A stretch of 34,966 nucleotides of DNA from Bacteroidota bacterium (GCA_030706455.1 JAUZOL010000018.1:1-34966), one strand, 5' to 3'. Shown: positions 24,911 through 32,206, numbered from the stretch's first letter. A program made the numbers and translations. Notes: generated by a model not told the origin, from the sequence alone.

Positions 24911-24969
24911 TTTATGCAAATGCCGTTAAATTTATGCGAATGAATAAAATTCAGCTACATTGGCATAAA
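24911..24969. promoter_or_regulatory. Three copies of TTTATGCnAATG between susC and the LytS-type kinase gene
   Basis: TTTATGCAAATG (24911-24922) and TTTATGCGAATG (24931-24942) are direct repeats with a 20-bp period; TTTATGCCAATG is inverted at 24958-24969. Only one position varies. LytTR regulators typically bind direct repeats about two helical turns apart, and the adjacent genes encode a LytTR regulator, so this is a candidate operator for susC, the regulator operon, or both. The 363-bp gap also holds a GTCAGCTGAC palindrome (24750-24759) and is otherwise AT-rich with no gene. Confidence 0.55.
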
Positions 24970-25017
24970 AATGGGTGGTATTAGTCGGTCGCAAAATAAA
25001 CGGAATGAAAAATCAAC

Positions 25018-25025
25018 TATTTTTG
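25018..25025 (+). promoter_or_regulatory. -7 promoter box for the two-component operon
   Basis: TATTTTTG matches TAnnTTTG, predicting transcription from about 25029 and a 36-nt leader before the kinase gene. No TTTG was found at the -33 position, which is consistent with a promoter needing an activator at the motif cluster upstream. Confidence 0.45.
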
Positions 25026-25064
25026 CCTCTGTGTTTGATTTGTAATCCTTGATTTAGCCAGATA

Positions 25065-26141
25065 ATGACAATAAATATCTTTGACGATAAAAAACGACTG
25101 TTCTTCCACATTGCCTATTGGATAGGTGTGGTGACCTTTTTTACCCTTTTGTGGGGAACGCGCTATCGCAACTATTGGGTGTGTTTCTACAATGAGCTGG
25201 TGTTCTTACCCATTAAGTTGGGGATGACCTATTTTACGCTTTACTATATTATTCCAAGGCTGCTTTTCAGAGGCGAATATTTGAAAACTGGCGTAGCAAG
25301 TCTTTTGACGATGGTAGGAGGAGGACTTTTGCAGCGTACGTTGGTTTATTTTTCTGTTATTCCATTGCTTGGAGTTTCTGATATGCATGTCGGGCTGTTC
25401 GATCCAACCGAAATTCTAAGTCATATCATCAATACCACGAGCGTGATGATTATTCCGGTTGCTATTAAACTCTACAAATTTTCACTGGAAAAGGAGAACC
25501 GTATTTTGTTATTATCTCAAGAGAAAACCATGGCTGAACTGCAATTTCTCAGAAGTCAGATTCAGCCTCATTTTTTCTTTAATGTGTTGAACGATTTATA
25601 TGCTATGGCGCTGAAGAAATCGGATCGCACTCCGGAAATGATTCTGAAATTGTCGGATTTAATGCGTTATGTGCTTCAGGAATCAAGAGCCGAAATGGTT
25701 CCCGTGGAAAAAGAACTCGCGTATTTGCACAATTATATTGATTTGGAGAAACTAAGATATGATAAACGATTTTCTGTCGATTTTGAAATTGTCGGCGATA
25801 CTTCCTCCTGCAGAATTCCTCCGTTGTTACTGCTCCCTTTTGTTGAAAATGCCTTTAAGCACTCTACTATTCACAATGCGGAGGGTGCCTGGATCAGTAT
25901 TAAACTGGAGGTGAATCCGAAGAAATTGTTTTTGAAGGTAAATAATAGTTTTGATCCGGATATTGGGAGAAAAAATAATCTTTGTTCCGGTATTGGCATC
26001 GAAAATGTACGTCAAAGGTTGGATATTATTTATTACGGACGTTATTCACTCGATATACACAATACTGAGACGCAATATTCTTCTACGTTGATTATTAATT
26101 TTTTAGATTATGAAACCCGTTCGTTGCTTATTGGTGGATGA
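25065..26141 (+). CDS. LytS-type sensor histidine kinase
   Basis: A 358-residue inner-membrane kinase of the His_kinase (PF06580) group. Four hydrophobic segments occupy about residues 10-135. A short coiled linker ('EKENRILLLSQEKTMAELQFL') leads to the phosphoacceptor motif 'RSQIQPHFFFNVLNDLY' with H169. The ATPase part has 'LLLLPFVENAFKHS' (N box) and 'GIGIENVRQRLDIIYYG' (G box). There is no separate periplasmic sensor domain, so the membrane part itself or a partner probably senses the signal. It overlaps the response-regulator gene by 32 bases, a strong sign of a cognate pair. Divergent from susC. Confidence 0.92.
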   Translation: MTINIFDDKKRLFFHIAYWIGVVTFFTLLWGTRYRNYWVCFYNELVFLPIKLGMTYFTLYYIIPRLLFRGEYLKTGVASLLTMVGGGLLQRTLVYFSVIPLLGVSDMHVGLFDPTEILSHIINTTSVMIIPVAIKLYKFSLEKENRILLLSQEKTMAELQFLRSQIQPHFFFNVLNDLYAMALKKSDRTPEMILKLSDLMRYVLQESRAEMVPVEKELAYLHNYIDLEKLRYDKRFSVDFEIVGDTSSCRIPPLLLLPFVENAFKHSTIHNAEGAWISIKLEVNPKKLFLKVNNSFDPDIGRKNNLCSGIGIENVRQRLDIIYYGRYSLDIHNTETQYSSTLIINFLDYETRSLLIGG

Positions 26142-26829
26142 TGAGGAGTTGGCGCTTGATGTGTTGGAAATGTATATCAGCAGGCTTCCTCAACTGGAGG
26201 TTGTTGCGCGGTGTCTTGATGTTCAGAATGCGATTATGGTTCTACAGAATGAGCATGTTGAACTCGTTTTTCTGGATATTCAGATGCCGGGACTGACTGG
26301 TATGGAGTGGGCGGGTAAGCTGGTGGGAAAGACAAAGGTCATTTTTTGCACGGCTTATGATGAATTTGCTTTGCAGGGTTATGAGGTGAACGCTGTGGAT
26401 TATTTGCTCAAGCCGTTCTCTTTTGAACGCTTTGAGAAAGCGGTTGACAAAGCATTGGCGCTGATTGCGGGCGAAAATAGGGGCGTCAGTATGCAGGAAG
26501 AGGAGTTGTACTTGGCGATCAAATCAGAAGGGAAGATGTTTCGGATAAAACAAAAGGATGTTCTATATTTTCATAGTCTGAGCAACTATTATAAAGTTGT
26601 TACTACAGAGAAAAAGCTAATCGCTTACGGAAGTCTGTCTGCTTTGGAATCGGAATTGCCGACAGGAAATTTTATACGGATTCATCGATCTTATCTGGTG
26701 GCAATTGATAAAATTCAGGCCTATTCGGGAAGTGAAGTCGTTATTAATGGAGAAAAACTTTCGGTTGGACGTGCATTCAGGGCTTCACTCGATAAGTTGC
26801 CACAAAAAAATCCCCGAAAAAAAAGATAG
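26110..26829 (+). CDS. LytTR-family response regulator
   Basis: A 239-residue cytosolic regulator. The receiver domain (about 1-120) has acidic residues D10/D11, phosphoacceptor D56 in 'LVFLDIQMPG', and the conserved lysine in 'VDYLLKPFSF'. The LytTR DNA-binding domain (about 140-235) shows 'QKDVLYFHSLSNYYKVVT', 'NFIRIHRSYLVAIDKI' and 'LSVGRAFRASL'. The ATG lies inside the kinase gene, so translation is likely coupled. LytTR regulators bind direct repeats; the motif cluster at 24911-24969 is a plausible site. The stop codon lies within the terminator stem region. Confidence 0.93.
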   Translation: MKPVRCLLVDDEELALDVLEMYISRLPQLEVVARCLDVQNAIMVLQNEHVELVFLDIQMPGLTGMEWAGKLVGKTKVIFCTAYDEFALQGYEVNAVDYLLKPFSFERFEKAVDKALALIAGENRGVSMQEEELYLAIKSEGKMFRIKQKDVLYFHSLSNYYKVVTTEKKLIAYGSLSALESELPTGNFIRIHRSYLVAIDKIQAYSGSEVVINGEKLSVGRAFRASLDKLPQKNPRKKR

Positions 26830-26842
26830 CTTTTTTCGGGGA
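26810..26842. terminator. Bidirectional terminator between the LytTR regulator and the Lrp-type gene
   Basis: TCCCCGAAAAAA (26811-26822) pairs with TTTTTTCGGGGA (26831-26842) around an 8-nt loop. The A and T runs inside the stem serve as U tracts in either direction. It overlaps the last codons of the response regulator and can end the convergent Lrp-type gene (stop at 26866) as well. Confidence 0.8.
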
Positions 26843-26865
26843 TGATAAATTGCAATTTATAAGCA

Positions 26866-27330
26866 TTATTCGTCCTTCAATATCGGAATCTGGCGCAGTA
26901 TACGCTGATCCAGCACCGTGAGAGTTTCGGTAGCAACAATGCCGTCAATTTCCTGAATGCGTCCGTTGAGCAATTCAAGAAGATGTTCGGGGTTTTTTGC
27001 ATACATTTTTATGAGAAGCGAGTACGGTCCAAGGGTGTAAGTGCATTCTACAATTTCAGGAATTGTCTCTAATTTTGGCACCACCTCTTTGTACATGGAA
27101 CCTTTTTCGAGGGTAATTCCGATATAGGTACACATGCTATAACCAAGTGCTCGGGGATCAACATAATATCCGGAACCGGTTATTACTTTCATATCTATCA
27201 GCCTTTGCACACGTTGGTGGATGGCTGCGCGCGAAACATCACATTCTTCGGCTACATCCTTGAATGGAGTCCGTGCATTTTGCGTGATGATTTCTAATAT
27301 TTTGCGATCTAGGTTGTCTATTTTTTCCAT
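26866..27330 (-). CDS. Lrp/AsnC-family transcriptional regulator
   Basis: A 154-residue DNA-binding protein. The start at 27330 (MEKIDNLDRKILEIITQNAR) is the standard family N terminus; an in-frame ATG at 27354 lies within the promoter. The winged helix-turn-helix spans about 1-60, with recognition helix 'VSRAAIHQRVQRL'. The ligand-binding RAM/AsnC domain follows at about 65-150 ('YIGITLEKGSMYKEVVPKLE', 'VECTYTLGPYSLLIKMYAKN'). Such proteins assemble as octamers and respond to amino acids. No amino-acid gene adjoins it, so its targets are unknown. Confidence 0.93.
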   Translation of the reverse strand: MEKIDNLDRKILEIITQNARTPFKDVAEECDVSRAAIHQRVQRLIDMKVITGSGYYVDPRALGYSMCTYIGITLEKGSMYKEVVPKLETIPEIVECTYTLGPYSLLIKMYAKNPEHLLELLNGRIQEIDGIVATETLTVLDQRILRQIPILKDE

Positions 27331-27351
27331 ATGATATAAGAAAATAGTGTA

Positions 27352-27380
27352 CAAAGATACGAAAAATATGAAAAAGCCAA
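27352..27380 (-). promoter_or_regulatory. Promoter of the Lrp/AsnC-type gene
   Basis: On the minus strand, TATCTTTG (27352-27359) matches TAnnTTTG, and TTG (27378-27380) lies 18 nt upstream as a -33 element. Transcription would begin near 27348, about 18 nt before the start codon at 27330, which supports that start. Confidence 0.6.
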
Positions 27381-27546
27381 GCTTTTTGTTCGTTTTTCTG
27401 GTATGTTCTTTTCAAATGAAATTGAAAAGGTACTATTCTTTGACGTATAGTAAGATGTAATAATGTTGTGGTATTCAAAAAGGTGTAATAGCCTATGCAT
27501 AAATAAACTAAAAAACACGGTTGGATTAAATTGTGAGGCGATAATA

Positions 27547-27578
27547 TTTGCATTCCGGGGATCGAAATATTACTTTTG
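27547..27578 (+). promoter_or_regulatory. Promoter of nfo
   Basis: TTTG (27547-27550) and TACTTTTG (27571-27578) are separated by 20 nt, a near-ideal Bacteroidota primary promoter. Transcription would begin near 27582, about 128 nt before the nfo start, so the nfo mRNA would carry the nested inverted repeats at 27617-27678. Confidence 0.65.
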
Positions 27579-27616
27579 TTCATCAAAAATTGATCTAAAA
27601 TATAGTATGAAACGAT

Positions 27617-27678
27617 CATGTTGCTTCTCAACGCCCAGGGGTGCCCGATAGCTATCGGGAAATGATTGCAGCAACATG
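27617..27678. repeat. Nested inverted repeats in the nfo leader
   Basis: An outer 9-bp inverted repeat, CATGTTGCT (27617-27625) with AGCAACATG (27670-27678), encloses the perfect 16-bp palindrome CCCGATAGCTATCGGG (27644-27659). It is a 62-bp structure that ends 32 bp before the nfo start codon. From memory the CCCGATAGCTATCGGG palindrome recurs in other Bacteroidota intergenic regions, so this may be a small mobile palindrome rather than an nfo-specific regulator. Confidence 0.55.
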
Positions 27679-27709
27679 GAGTTCCTTTAAATGAAAAATT
27701 TATTACAGT

Positions 27710-28555
27710 ATGAAATATATCGGAGCACATGTAAGTGCATCGGGAGGTGTGGAAAATGCACCTGTGAATGCATCGGAAATAGGAGCAACAGCGTTTGCTT
27801 TGTTTACGAAAAATCAACGTCAGTGGGTGGCGCCGTCTCTTTCAGCCAAAAGTATCAAAGAATTTAAGGCCAACTGTGAGAAGTTTGGATATCTGCCGGA
27901 GTATATATTGCCGCACGATAGCTATTTGATTAATCTGGGGCATCCGGAAACGGGAGGTCTGGAAAAATCGAGGGCGGCCTTTGTTGATGAGATGCAGCGC
28001 TGCGAACAACTAGGATTGAAGTTACTGAATTTTCATCCGGGGTCACATCTTAATAAAATATCTCTTCAGGATTGCCTTTCGCGTATTGCGGAGTCGATCA
28101 ATATTGCTTTGTCTGAAACGCAGGGAGTAACAGCAGTGATCGAAAACACAGCAGGGCAGGGCAGTAACGTGGGCTTTAGTTTTCAGCATCTGGCCGATAT
28201 AATTGCTCAGGTGGCGGATAAATCCAGGGTGGGGGTTTGTGTGGATACCTGCCATTCTTTTACTGCAGGTTATAATCTGAAAGATCCTGTTGAGTACGAA
28301 AAAGTCTGGTCAGAATTCGATGAAATTGTGGGCTTGGGTTACCTGAGAGGCATACATCTCAATGACTCCAAAAAGGAACTGGCAACTCGTGTGGATCGTC
28401 ATGATAATGTGGGGAAAGGATTTATCGGGATTGATTTTTTTAAACGTTTTATGGCCGATAAACGTTTCGATAATATTCCTATTATTCTTGAAACTCCTGA
28501 TGAAACCCTTTGGGAAGAAGAGATTGCTCTGCTGAAGGAATTTTCCGGTGAATAA
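27710..28555 (+). CDS. nfo: Endonuclease IV (AP endonuclease)
   Basis: A 281-residue cytosolic, metal-dependent enzyme that cleaves DNA 5' of abasic sites in base-excision repair. Family motifs are clear: '[15 protein letters not shown]' at the N terminus, '[11 protein letters not shown]', '[13 protein letters not shown]', '[10 protein letters not shown]', '[17 protein letters not shown]', '[17 protein letters not shown]', '[22 protein letters not shown]' and 'IPIILETP'. The His, Asp and Glu residues of the tri-zinc site are all in these blocks, and the length matches the E. coli enzyme (about 280-285). Monocistronic, with its own promoter and a structured leader. Confidence 0.97.
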   Translation: MKYIGAHVSASGGVENAPVNASEIGATAFALFTKNQRQWVAPSLSAKSIKEFKANCEKFGYLPEYILPHDSYLINLGHPETGGLEKSRAAFVDEMQRCEQLGLKLLNFHPGSHLNKISLQDCLSRIAESINIALSETQGVTAVIENTAGQGSNVGFSFQHLADIIAQVADKSRVGVCVDTCHSFTAGYNLKDPVEYEKVWSEFDEIVGLGYLRGIHLNDSKKELATRVDRHDNVGKGFIGIDFFKRFMADKRFDNIPIILETPDETLWEEEIALLKEFSGE

Positions 28556-28616
28556 AAAGTCTTAAAAATGTAGGGTCAAAGTTCTATTTATCAATGGAAA
28601 TATGACGAAAAAACAA

Positions 28617-28624
28617 TAACTTTG
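28617..28624 (+). promoter_or_regulatory. -7 promoter box of the CoA-transferase gene
   Basis: TAACTTTG matches TAnnTTTG, with transcription expected from about 28628, some 84 nt before the start codon. No clear -33 TTTG is present. Confidence 0.55.
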
Positions 28625-28626
28625 CG

Positions 28627-28665
28627 ATGCAAATTTTATGGTTGATAAATAAGTATAATTTGCAT
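28627..28665 (+). repeat. 5'-terminal inverted repeat in the CoA-transferase leader
   Basis: ATGCAAATT (28627-28635) and AATTTGCAT (28657-28665) form a perfect 9-bp inverted repeat starting at the predicted first transcribed base. As RNA it would cap the 5' end with a hairpin, which can protect an abundant mRNA; as DNA it could be an operator just downstream of the promoter. Confidence 0.45.
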
Positions 28666-28711
28666 AATATCAGTGTTTTGTCGATTCATTAAACCATTAG
28701 ATAAACCAAAC

Positions 28712-30022
28712 ATGACAACAAAAAACTACAAAGTCGTTACTCCGGCTGAGGCTGTAAAGGTTATCAAGTCGGGCGATCACGTGCATTTAAGCAGTGTAGC
28801 CAGCTCTCCTCAATGTCTGATTCAGGCCATGTGCGCTCGTGGCGATGCAGGCGAATTGAAAGATGTGCATATTCACCATTTACACACTGAAGGTCCTGCT
28901 CCTTACACTGAAGCTAAATATGAAGGTGTATTCCAACATGATGCTTTCTTCGTAGGATCAAACGTGCGTAAAGCTGTTCAGGCCGGATATGCTGATTATA
29001 TTCCTGTTTTTTTGAGCGAAACGCAACGTCTTTATCGTGACGGTTACATCAAATGTAACGTTGCTATGATTCAGGTTTGTCCTCCCGACGAACACGGTTA
29101 TGTTTCTTTGGGTACTTCCGTAGATGCAACGTTGGCTGCTGTAGAAACTGCAGATCATGTTATTGCTGTTATCAACAAAAACGTTCCCCGTGCTTTCGGT
29201 CAGGCAATGATTCCAATGAGTTTGATCGATATCTTCGTTGAAGATGATACCCCTCTTGAACCGGCACACTTTAGCGAACCGAGCGAAGTGGAAAAATTAA
29301 TCGGTTTGCACTGTGCCGAACTGATCGAAGACGGCGCTTGCTTGCAAATGGGGATCGGTGCTATTCCTAACGCCGTTTTGGCTCAGTTGGGTAGCCACAA
29401 AGACCTCGGTATTCATACCGAAATGTTTGCTGATGGCGTTCTTCCTCTGGTAGAAAGCGGTGTTATCAATGGTGCTAATAAAGGAATCGACAAAGGTAAA
29501 ATGGTTTCTACCTTCCTGATGGGTTCTCAGAAAGTATACGACTTTATCCACAATAACCCTCAGGTGTTGATGATGGATGTAGGTTATACCAACGACCCAT
29601 TCCTTATTGCAAAGAACCCGAAAACTACCGCTATCAATTCTGCTTTGCAAGTTGATATTACAGGTCAGGTTTGCGCTGACTCACTGGGAACTAAATTTTA
29701 TTCCGGTGTAGGTGGTCAGATCGACTTCGTTTACGGTGCTTCTCGTTCAAAAGGCGGTAAAGCTATCATTGCAATGCCTTCTGTAACCAACAAGGGTGTA
29801 AGTAAAATTGCTCCTGTTTTGGCTCCGGGTGCCGGTGTTGTTACAACACGTAACCACATGCACTGGTTTGTAACTGAATACGGTGCTGTAAATCTTTATG
29901 GCAAAACCTTGCAGGAACGTGCAAAACTGTTGATCACCGTGGCTCACCCTGATCATCAGGCAGAACTGGAACAAGCTGCTTTCGAACGTTTCGGGTCTCA
30001 CTTCCGTTTCGTTACGAAATAA
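28712..30022 (+). CDS. Acetyl-CoA hydrolase/transferase family CoA-transferase
   Basis: A 436-residue cytosolic CoA-transferase of the 4-hydroxybutyrate/butyryl-CoA:acetate CoA-transferase group. The start at 28712 (MTTKNYKVVTPAEAV) is preferred over an in-frame ATG at 28673. The catalytic glutamate is E237 in 'GIHTEMFADG'. Other family blocks are 'LQMGIGAIPNAVLAQLG', 'VCADSLGTKFYSGVGGQIDF' and the CoA-binding 'GASRSKGGKAIIAMPS'. It probably moves CoA between acetyl-CoA and a fermentation acid such as succinate, propionate or butyrate; the acid cannot be assigned. Codon choice looks more biased than in neighbouring genes, consistent with high expression and a central fermentative role. Confidence 0.9.
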   Translation: MTTKNYKVVTPAEAVKVIKSGDHVHLSSVASSPQCLIQAMCARGDAGELKDVHIHHLHTEGPAPYTEAKYEGVFQHDAFFVGSNVRKAVQAGYADYIPVFLSETQRLYRDGYIKCNVAMIQVCPPDEHGYVSLGTSVDATLAAVETADHVIAVINKNVPRAFGQAMIPMSLIDIFVEDDTPLEPAHFSEPSEVEKLIGLHCAELIEDGACLQMGIGAIPNAVLAQLGSHKDLGIHTEMFADGVLPLVESGVINGANKGIDKGKMVSTFLMGSQKVYDFIHNNPQVLMMDVGYTNDPFLIAKNPKTTAINSALQVDITGQVCADSLGTKFYSGVGGQIDFVYGASRSKGGKAIIAMPSVTNKGVSKIAPVLAPGAGVVTTRNHMHWFVTEYGAVNLYGKTLQERAKLLITVAHPDHQAELEQAAFERFGSHFRFVTK

Positions 30023-30046
30023 TTGCAGGTAAATATATTTCAAGGG

Positions 30047-30085
30047 GCAGGAATCGGTCAGTACTGAACCGGTTCCTGCTTTTTT
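30047..30085 (+). terminator. Rho-independent terminator after the CoA-transferase gene
   Basis: GCAGGAATCGGT (30047-30058) pairs with ACCGGTTCCTGC (30068-30079) over 12 bp with one wobble, followed by six T residues. A strong terminator 24 bp after the stop. Confidence 0.88.
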
Positions 30086-30163
30086 ATTTAGTTCGCGACA
30101 TTCAATCTCGTGTTGCAATAGACTGTTATAATGTGATGGCTTGCTTGAAAATCTCATTTATCT

Positions 30164-30784
30164 ATGAATTTGATCGACTTAATTGACTACTTAGGGACAT
30201 TTGCTTTCGCTATCAGCGGTATTCGCCTATCCGCTGCCAAACGTTTCGACTGGTTTGGCGCGTATGTCGTTGGATTGGTTACTGCAATTGGAGGTGGTAC
30301 AACCCGTGATGTGTTGTTGGGGGTTTCTCCTTTCTGGATGCACCAGCCTTCTTATCTGATTGTTACCGGCGTGGCACTTGTCGTGGTAATTCTTTTCAGT
30401 AAACACCTGGTTAAACTGGAAAATCCGTTCTTTATTTTCGATACTATCGGATTGGGGTTGTTTGTTGTTGTGGGTATTGAACGTACCCTCGATGCTCATT
30501 TCCCTTTTTGGGTAGCTATTGTGATGGGGATGATTACAGGCTCCATCGGAAGTGTAATTCGAGATATGCTGATCAACGAAACGCCGCTTATCTTCCGCAA
30601 AGACATTTATGCACTGGCGTGTGTGGCAGGCGGTGTCGTTTTTATGATTTGCTCTTATCTTGGAGTTCCATCAGGAATGACACAGTTGTTTTCGGCTCTT
30701 TCAGTGATTGCTATTCGCCTTCTGGCTGTCAAATTTCATATTGGTGTGCCGGTATTGAAAGATACCTTTGACGAGGAACGGTAG
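30164..30784 (+). CDS. TRIC/UPF0126-family membrane protein
   Basis: A 206-residue inner-membrane protein with about seven hydrophobic helices and an internal duplication. Repeat one carries 'GLVTAIGGGTTRDVLLG' (about residues 38-54) and repeat two 'GMITGSIGSVIRDMLI' (about 121-136), the paired glycine-rich 'GG..RD' motif of PF03458. Bacterial TRIC relatives form trimeric cation channels; members such as YicG have been annotated as glycine transporters, so the substrate is unsettled. It lies after a strong terminator; no promoter box was seen in the gap. The 181 bp after it (30785-30965) hold no recognisable feature apart from a weak A/T hairpin near 30819-30831. Confidence 0.88.
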   Translation: MNLIDLIDYLGTFAFAISGIRLSAAKRFDWFGAYVVGLVTAIGGGTTRDVLLGVSPFWMHQPSYLIVTGVALVVVILFSKHLVKLENPFFIFDTIGLGLFVVVGIERTLDAHFPFWVAIVMGMITGSIGSVIRDMLINETPLIFRKDIYALACVAGGVVFMICSYLGVPSGMTQLFSALSVIAIRLLAVKFHIGVPVLKDTFDEER

Positions 30785-30965
30785 CATATTTTTTTCGTCG
30801 TTCTGAAATAAACCTCTATTTTTGTTTTATAAAAACAATATTCGAAATGCTCAGTGAGCAAAATATCTTCTTTTTGATTTATAGTTTAAATGTTAATGAA
30901 TTGATGTCTACTCTGTTCAGTTTTCTGCTTTCCAGTCAGTATCGAAAAATGCAGTGCTAAATTTT

Positions 30966-31403
30966 TTACAGGTTGGAAGGTGCAGATCCGGATATTTTTC
31001 GAACCGGAGCTCCTTTTACTTCATGCCATTGACCCATAGGATCCAGATAAGCGAAGGTGGCCGAACCGGTTTGCCAGTCTTCGGCGAGTACTACCATTAG
31101 TATCTTCATGTTGGGCTGGAGGGTCGGTCGCTCGCCTCCATACCCGGGCCAACTCATGATGGGATAGCCGGTGAGAATGATCTGGATATGGCAATTCTCC
31201 GGCATGATGCACATTACAGAATAGTGCCCCTGTAGATTTGAGTGTACATCCAGCGGTGGATTGGCGGACTGAAAGAGCCGTCCGATGCCGGATATGGCTT
31301 GGTTGGGAGTACTTACCACAAGGCTGATGTGTAAAGTCAGTGCTCCGGGTTTGTGGTCACCAATTTGGTAGGTGACCACAAACATTCCAATATCTTTCCC
31401 CAT
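30966..31403 (-). CDS. DUF1842-like protein of unknown function
   Basis: A 145-residue protein with no signal peptide or membrane segment. From memory it fits DUF1842: 'GMFVVTYQIGDHKPGALTLHISLVVSTPN', 'GIGRLFQSANPPLDVHSNLQGHYSVMCIMP', 'YPIMSWPGYGGERPTLQPNM' and 'VVLAEDWQTGSATFAYLD', which suggests a compact beta-sandwich. The family's function is unknown and the assignment was not checked by search. It is the last gene of a three-gene minus-strand cluster, 94 bp after the cytolysin-domain gene. The gap (31404-31497) holds no terminator. Confidence 0.65.
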   Translation of the reverse strand: MGKDIGMFVVTYQIGDHKPGALTLHISLVVSTPNQAISGIGRLFQSANPPLDVHSNLQGHYSVMCIMPENCHIQIILTGYPIMSWPGYGGERPTLQPNMKILMVVLAEDWQTGSATFAYLDPMGQWHEVKGAPVRKISGSAPSNL

Positions 31404-31497
31404 AATGAATTAATTTTTAAATTAAATCAATAGTTTTAATGGGTGGTGGTATCTAAAACGTCGAAAAGAAAGTCAACGTATTACAGGGTATTCTGTA

Positions 31498-31830
31498 TTA
31501 TAGAGCGTTTGTTTCTTCCCATTTAGGACTGAGCGTGGTGCCCCAAATTTTGTAGGATTTGGTAGCTGGCGTGTCAAGCTTTTGGGTGAAAATGGTTGTG
31601 GTTTGTCCGATAAACCAATATTCTTCTGTTTTTAGATAAATTTTGGATGCACCTTGAGGAATCTCAAGCGTTTTATTTACGCCTGCGGTAAACTTGTCAC
31701 TTTCCTTTGTGAGTTCTTTACCTTGGAATACATAAGAGATACTGAATTTTGCAACATAGCCTCCTTCATTCCGAACTGTGATTGAACCGGCAACGCCAGC
31801 TTCCAAATGTTTTGTTAAAACGTCTTTCAT
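31498..31830 (-). CDS. Stand-alone domain-4-like protein of thiol-activated (cholesterol-dependent) cytolysins
   Basis: A 110-residue protein, about the size of the cytolysin C-terminal beta-sandwich (domain 4) and nothing else. 'VRNEGGYVAKFSISYV' corresponds to the 'GAYVA.Y.V.W' start of that domain. 'LEIPQGASKIYLKTEE' matches its 'I...A.NI.VK..E' strand, and 'YKIWGTTLSPKWEE' matches the terminal 'ISIWGTTL.P..ED', including the Thr-Leu pair that recognises cholesterol in true toxins. The tryptophan-rich undecapeptide (ECTGLAWEWWR) is absent; its place is held by 'EYWFIGQTTTIF'. No signal peptide and no pore-forming domains, so it is not a cytolysin by itself; a binding role is possible. It lies between a cystatin-like and a DUF1842-like gene. 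Confidence 0.7.
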   Translation of the reverse strand: MKDVLTKHLEAGVAGSITVRNEGGYVAKFSISYVFQGKELTKESDKFTAGVNKTLEIPQGASKIYLKTEEYWFIGQTTTIFTQKLDTPATKSYKIWGTTLSPKWEETNAL

Positions 31831-31850
31831 AAGTTTATTTGTTAAAAGGT

Positions 31851-31908
31851 TTCCCTACTCGTAAGGCTTTTCGGGTTCCGCCCCGTTTTTTAGTGGTTTC
31901 GGCTCCGG
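31851..31908 (-). repeat. Leader repeat, copy A (before the cytolysin-domain gene)
   Basis: On the plus strand this copy contains CTACTCGTAAGGC (31855-31867) followed by TTTTCGG and related words (CCCCGTTTTTTAGTGGTTTCGGCTCC). It matches the stretch at 32207-32263 over about 57 bp with scattered differences. On the minus strand GAGTAG is 25 nt upstream of the start codon at 31830, nearly the same distance as in copy B, so the duplicated block is a conserved 5' leader rather than random spacer. Confidence 0.6.
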
Positions 31909-31921
31909 TATAATACAATGT

Positions 31922-32185
31922 TTAGACTTTGGTAATGGAGGTGATGTGCGGATCTCCATTCAATGGCTTGTAAATCTGAGTGATTACAGCATCGTTGGGA
32001 GCCTCTGGGTATACTACCTGTGCATTGCAGAAGAAACGGTAGTTAATGCCGCTGACTATTTGCGTTGCTACTGCCAGAGGGGTGTAGTTTACGCCCACTG
32101 GTTTTGTTTTGTTGAAAATGTCCATTGCTTCTTTTGAAATGGTTGTGCTGTACGGAGTCCAGCCTCCGGTTCTTCCTGTTTCCAT
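31922..32185 (-). CDS. Cystatin-like protein
   Basis: An 87-residue protein without a signal peptide. The central 'LAVATQIVSGINYRFFCNAQ' contains the cystatin signature Gln-x-Val-x-Gly (QIVSG) and the following strand in its usual context. A glycine pair near the N terminus (GRTGGWTPY) matches the N-terminal glycine of the cystatin wedge. The C-terminal 'ITQIYKPLNGDPHITSI' would supply the last two strands, with PLNGDP at the second hairpin, where cystatins usually have Pro-Trp. True cystatins inhibit papain-like cysteine proteases; whether this one does is unknown. It is the first gene of the three-gene cluster and is preceded by a copy of the leader repeat. Confidence 0.7.
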   Translation of the reverse strand: METGRTGGWTPYSTTISKEAMDIFNKTKPVGVNYTPLAVATQIVSGINYRFFCNAQVVYPEAPNDAVITQIYKPLNGDPHITSITKV

Positions 32186-32206
32186 AATGCTTAGATTAAT
32201 TTAGTT

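Noticed and set aside
27239-27817. A 192-codon minus-strand frame across the Lrp-nfo gap
   Set aside because: It overlaps both genes and both promoters in a different frame, and its cysteine- and histidine-rich composition is not protein-like.
31498-31830. Calling the domain-4-like gene a functional pore-forming cytolysin
   Set aside because: The pore-forming domains, signal peptide and undecapeptide are all missing; only the C-terminal beta-sandwich remains, and there is no upstream fragment to suggest a broken toxin gene.
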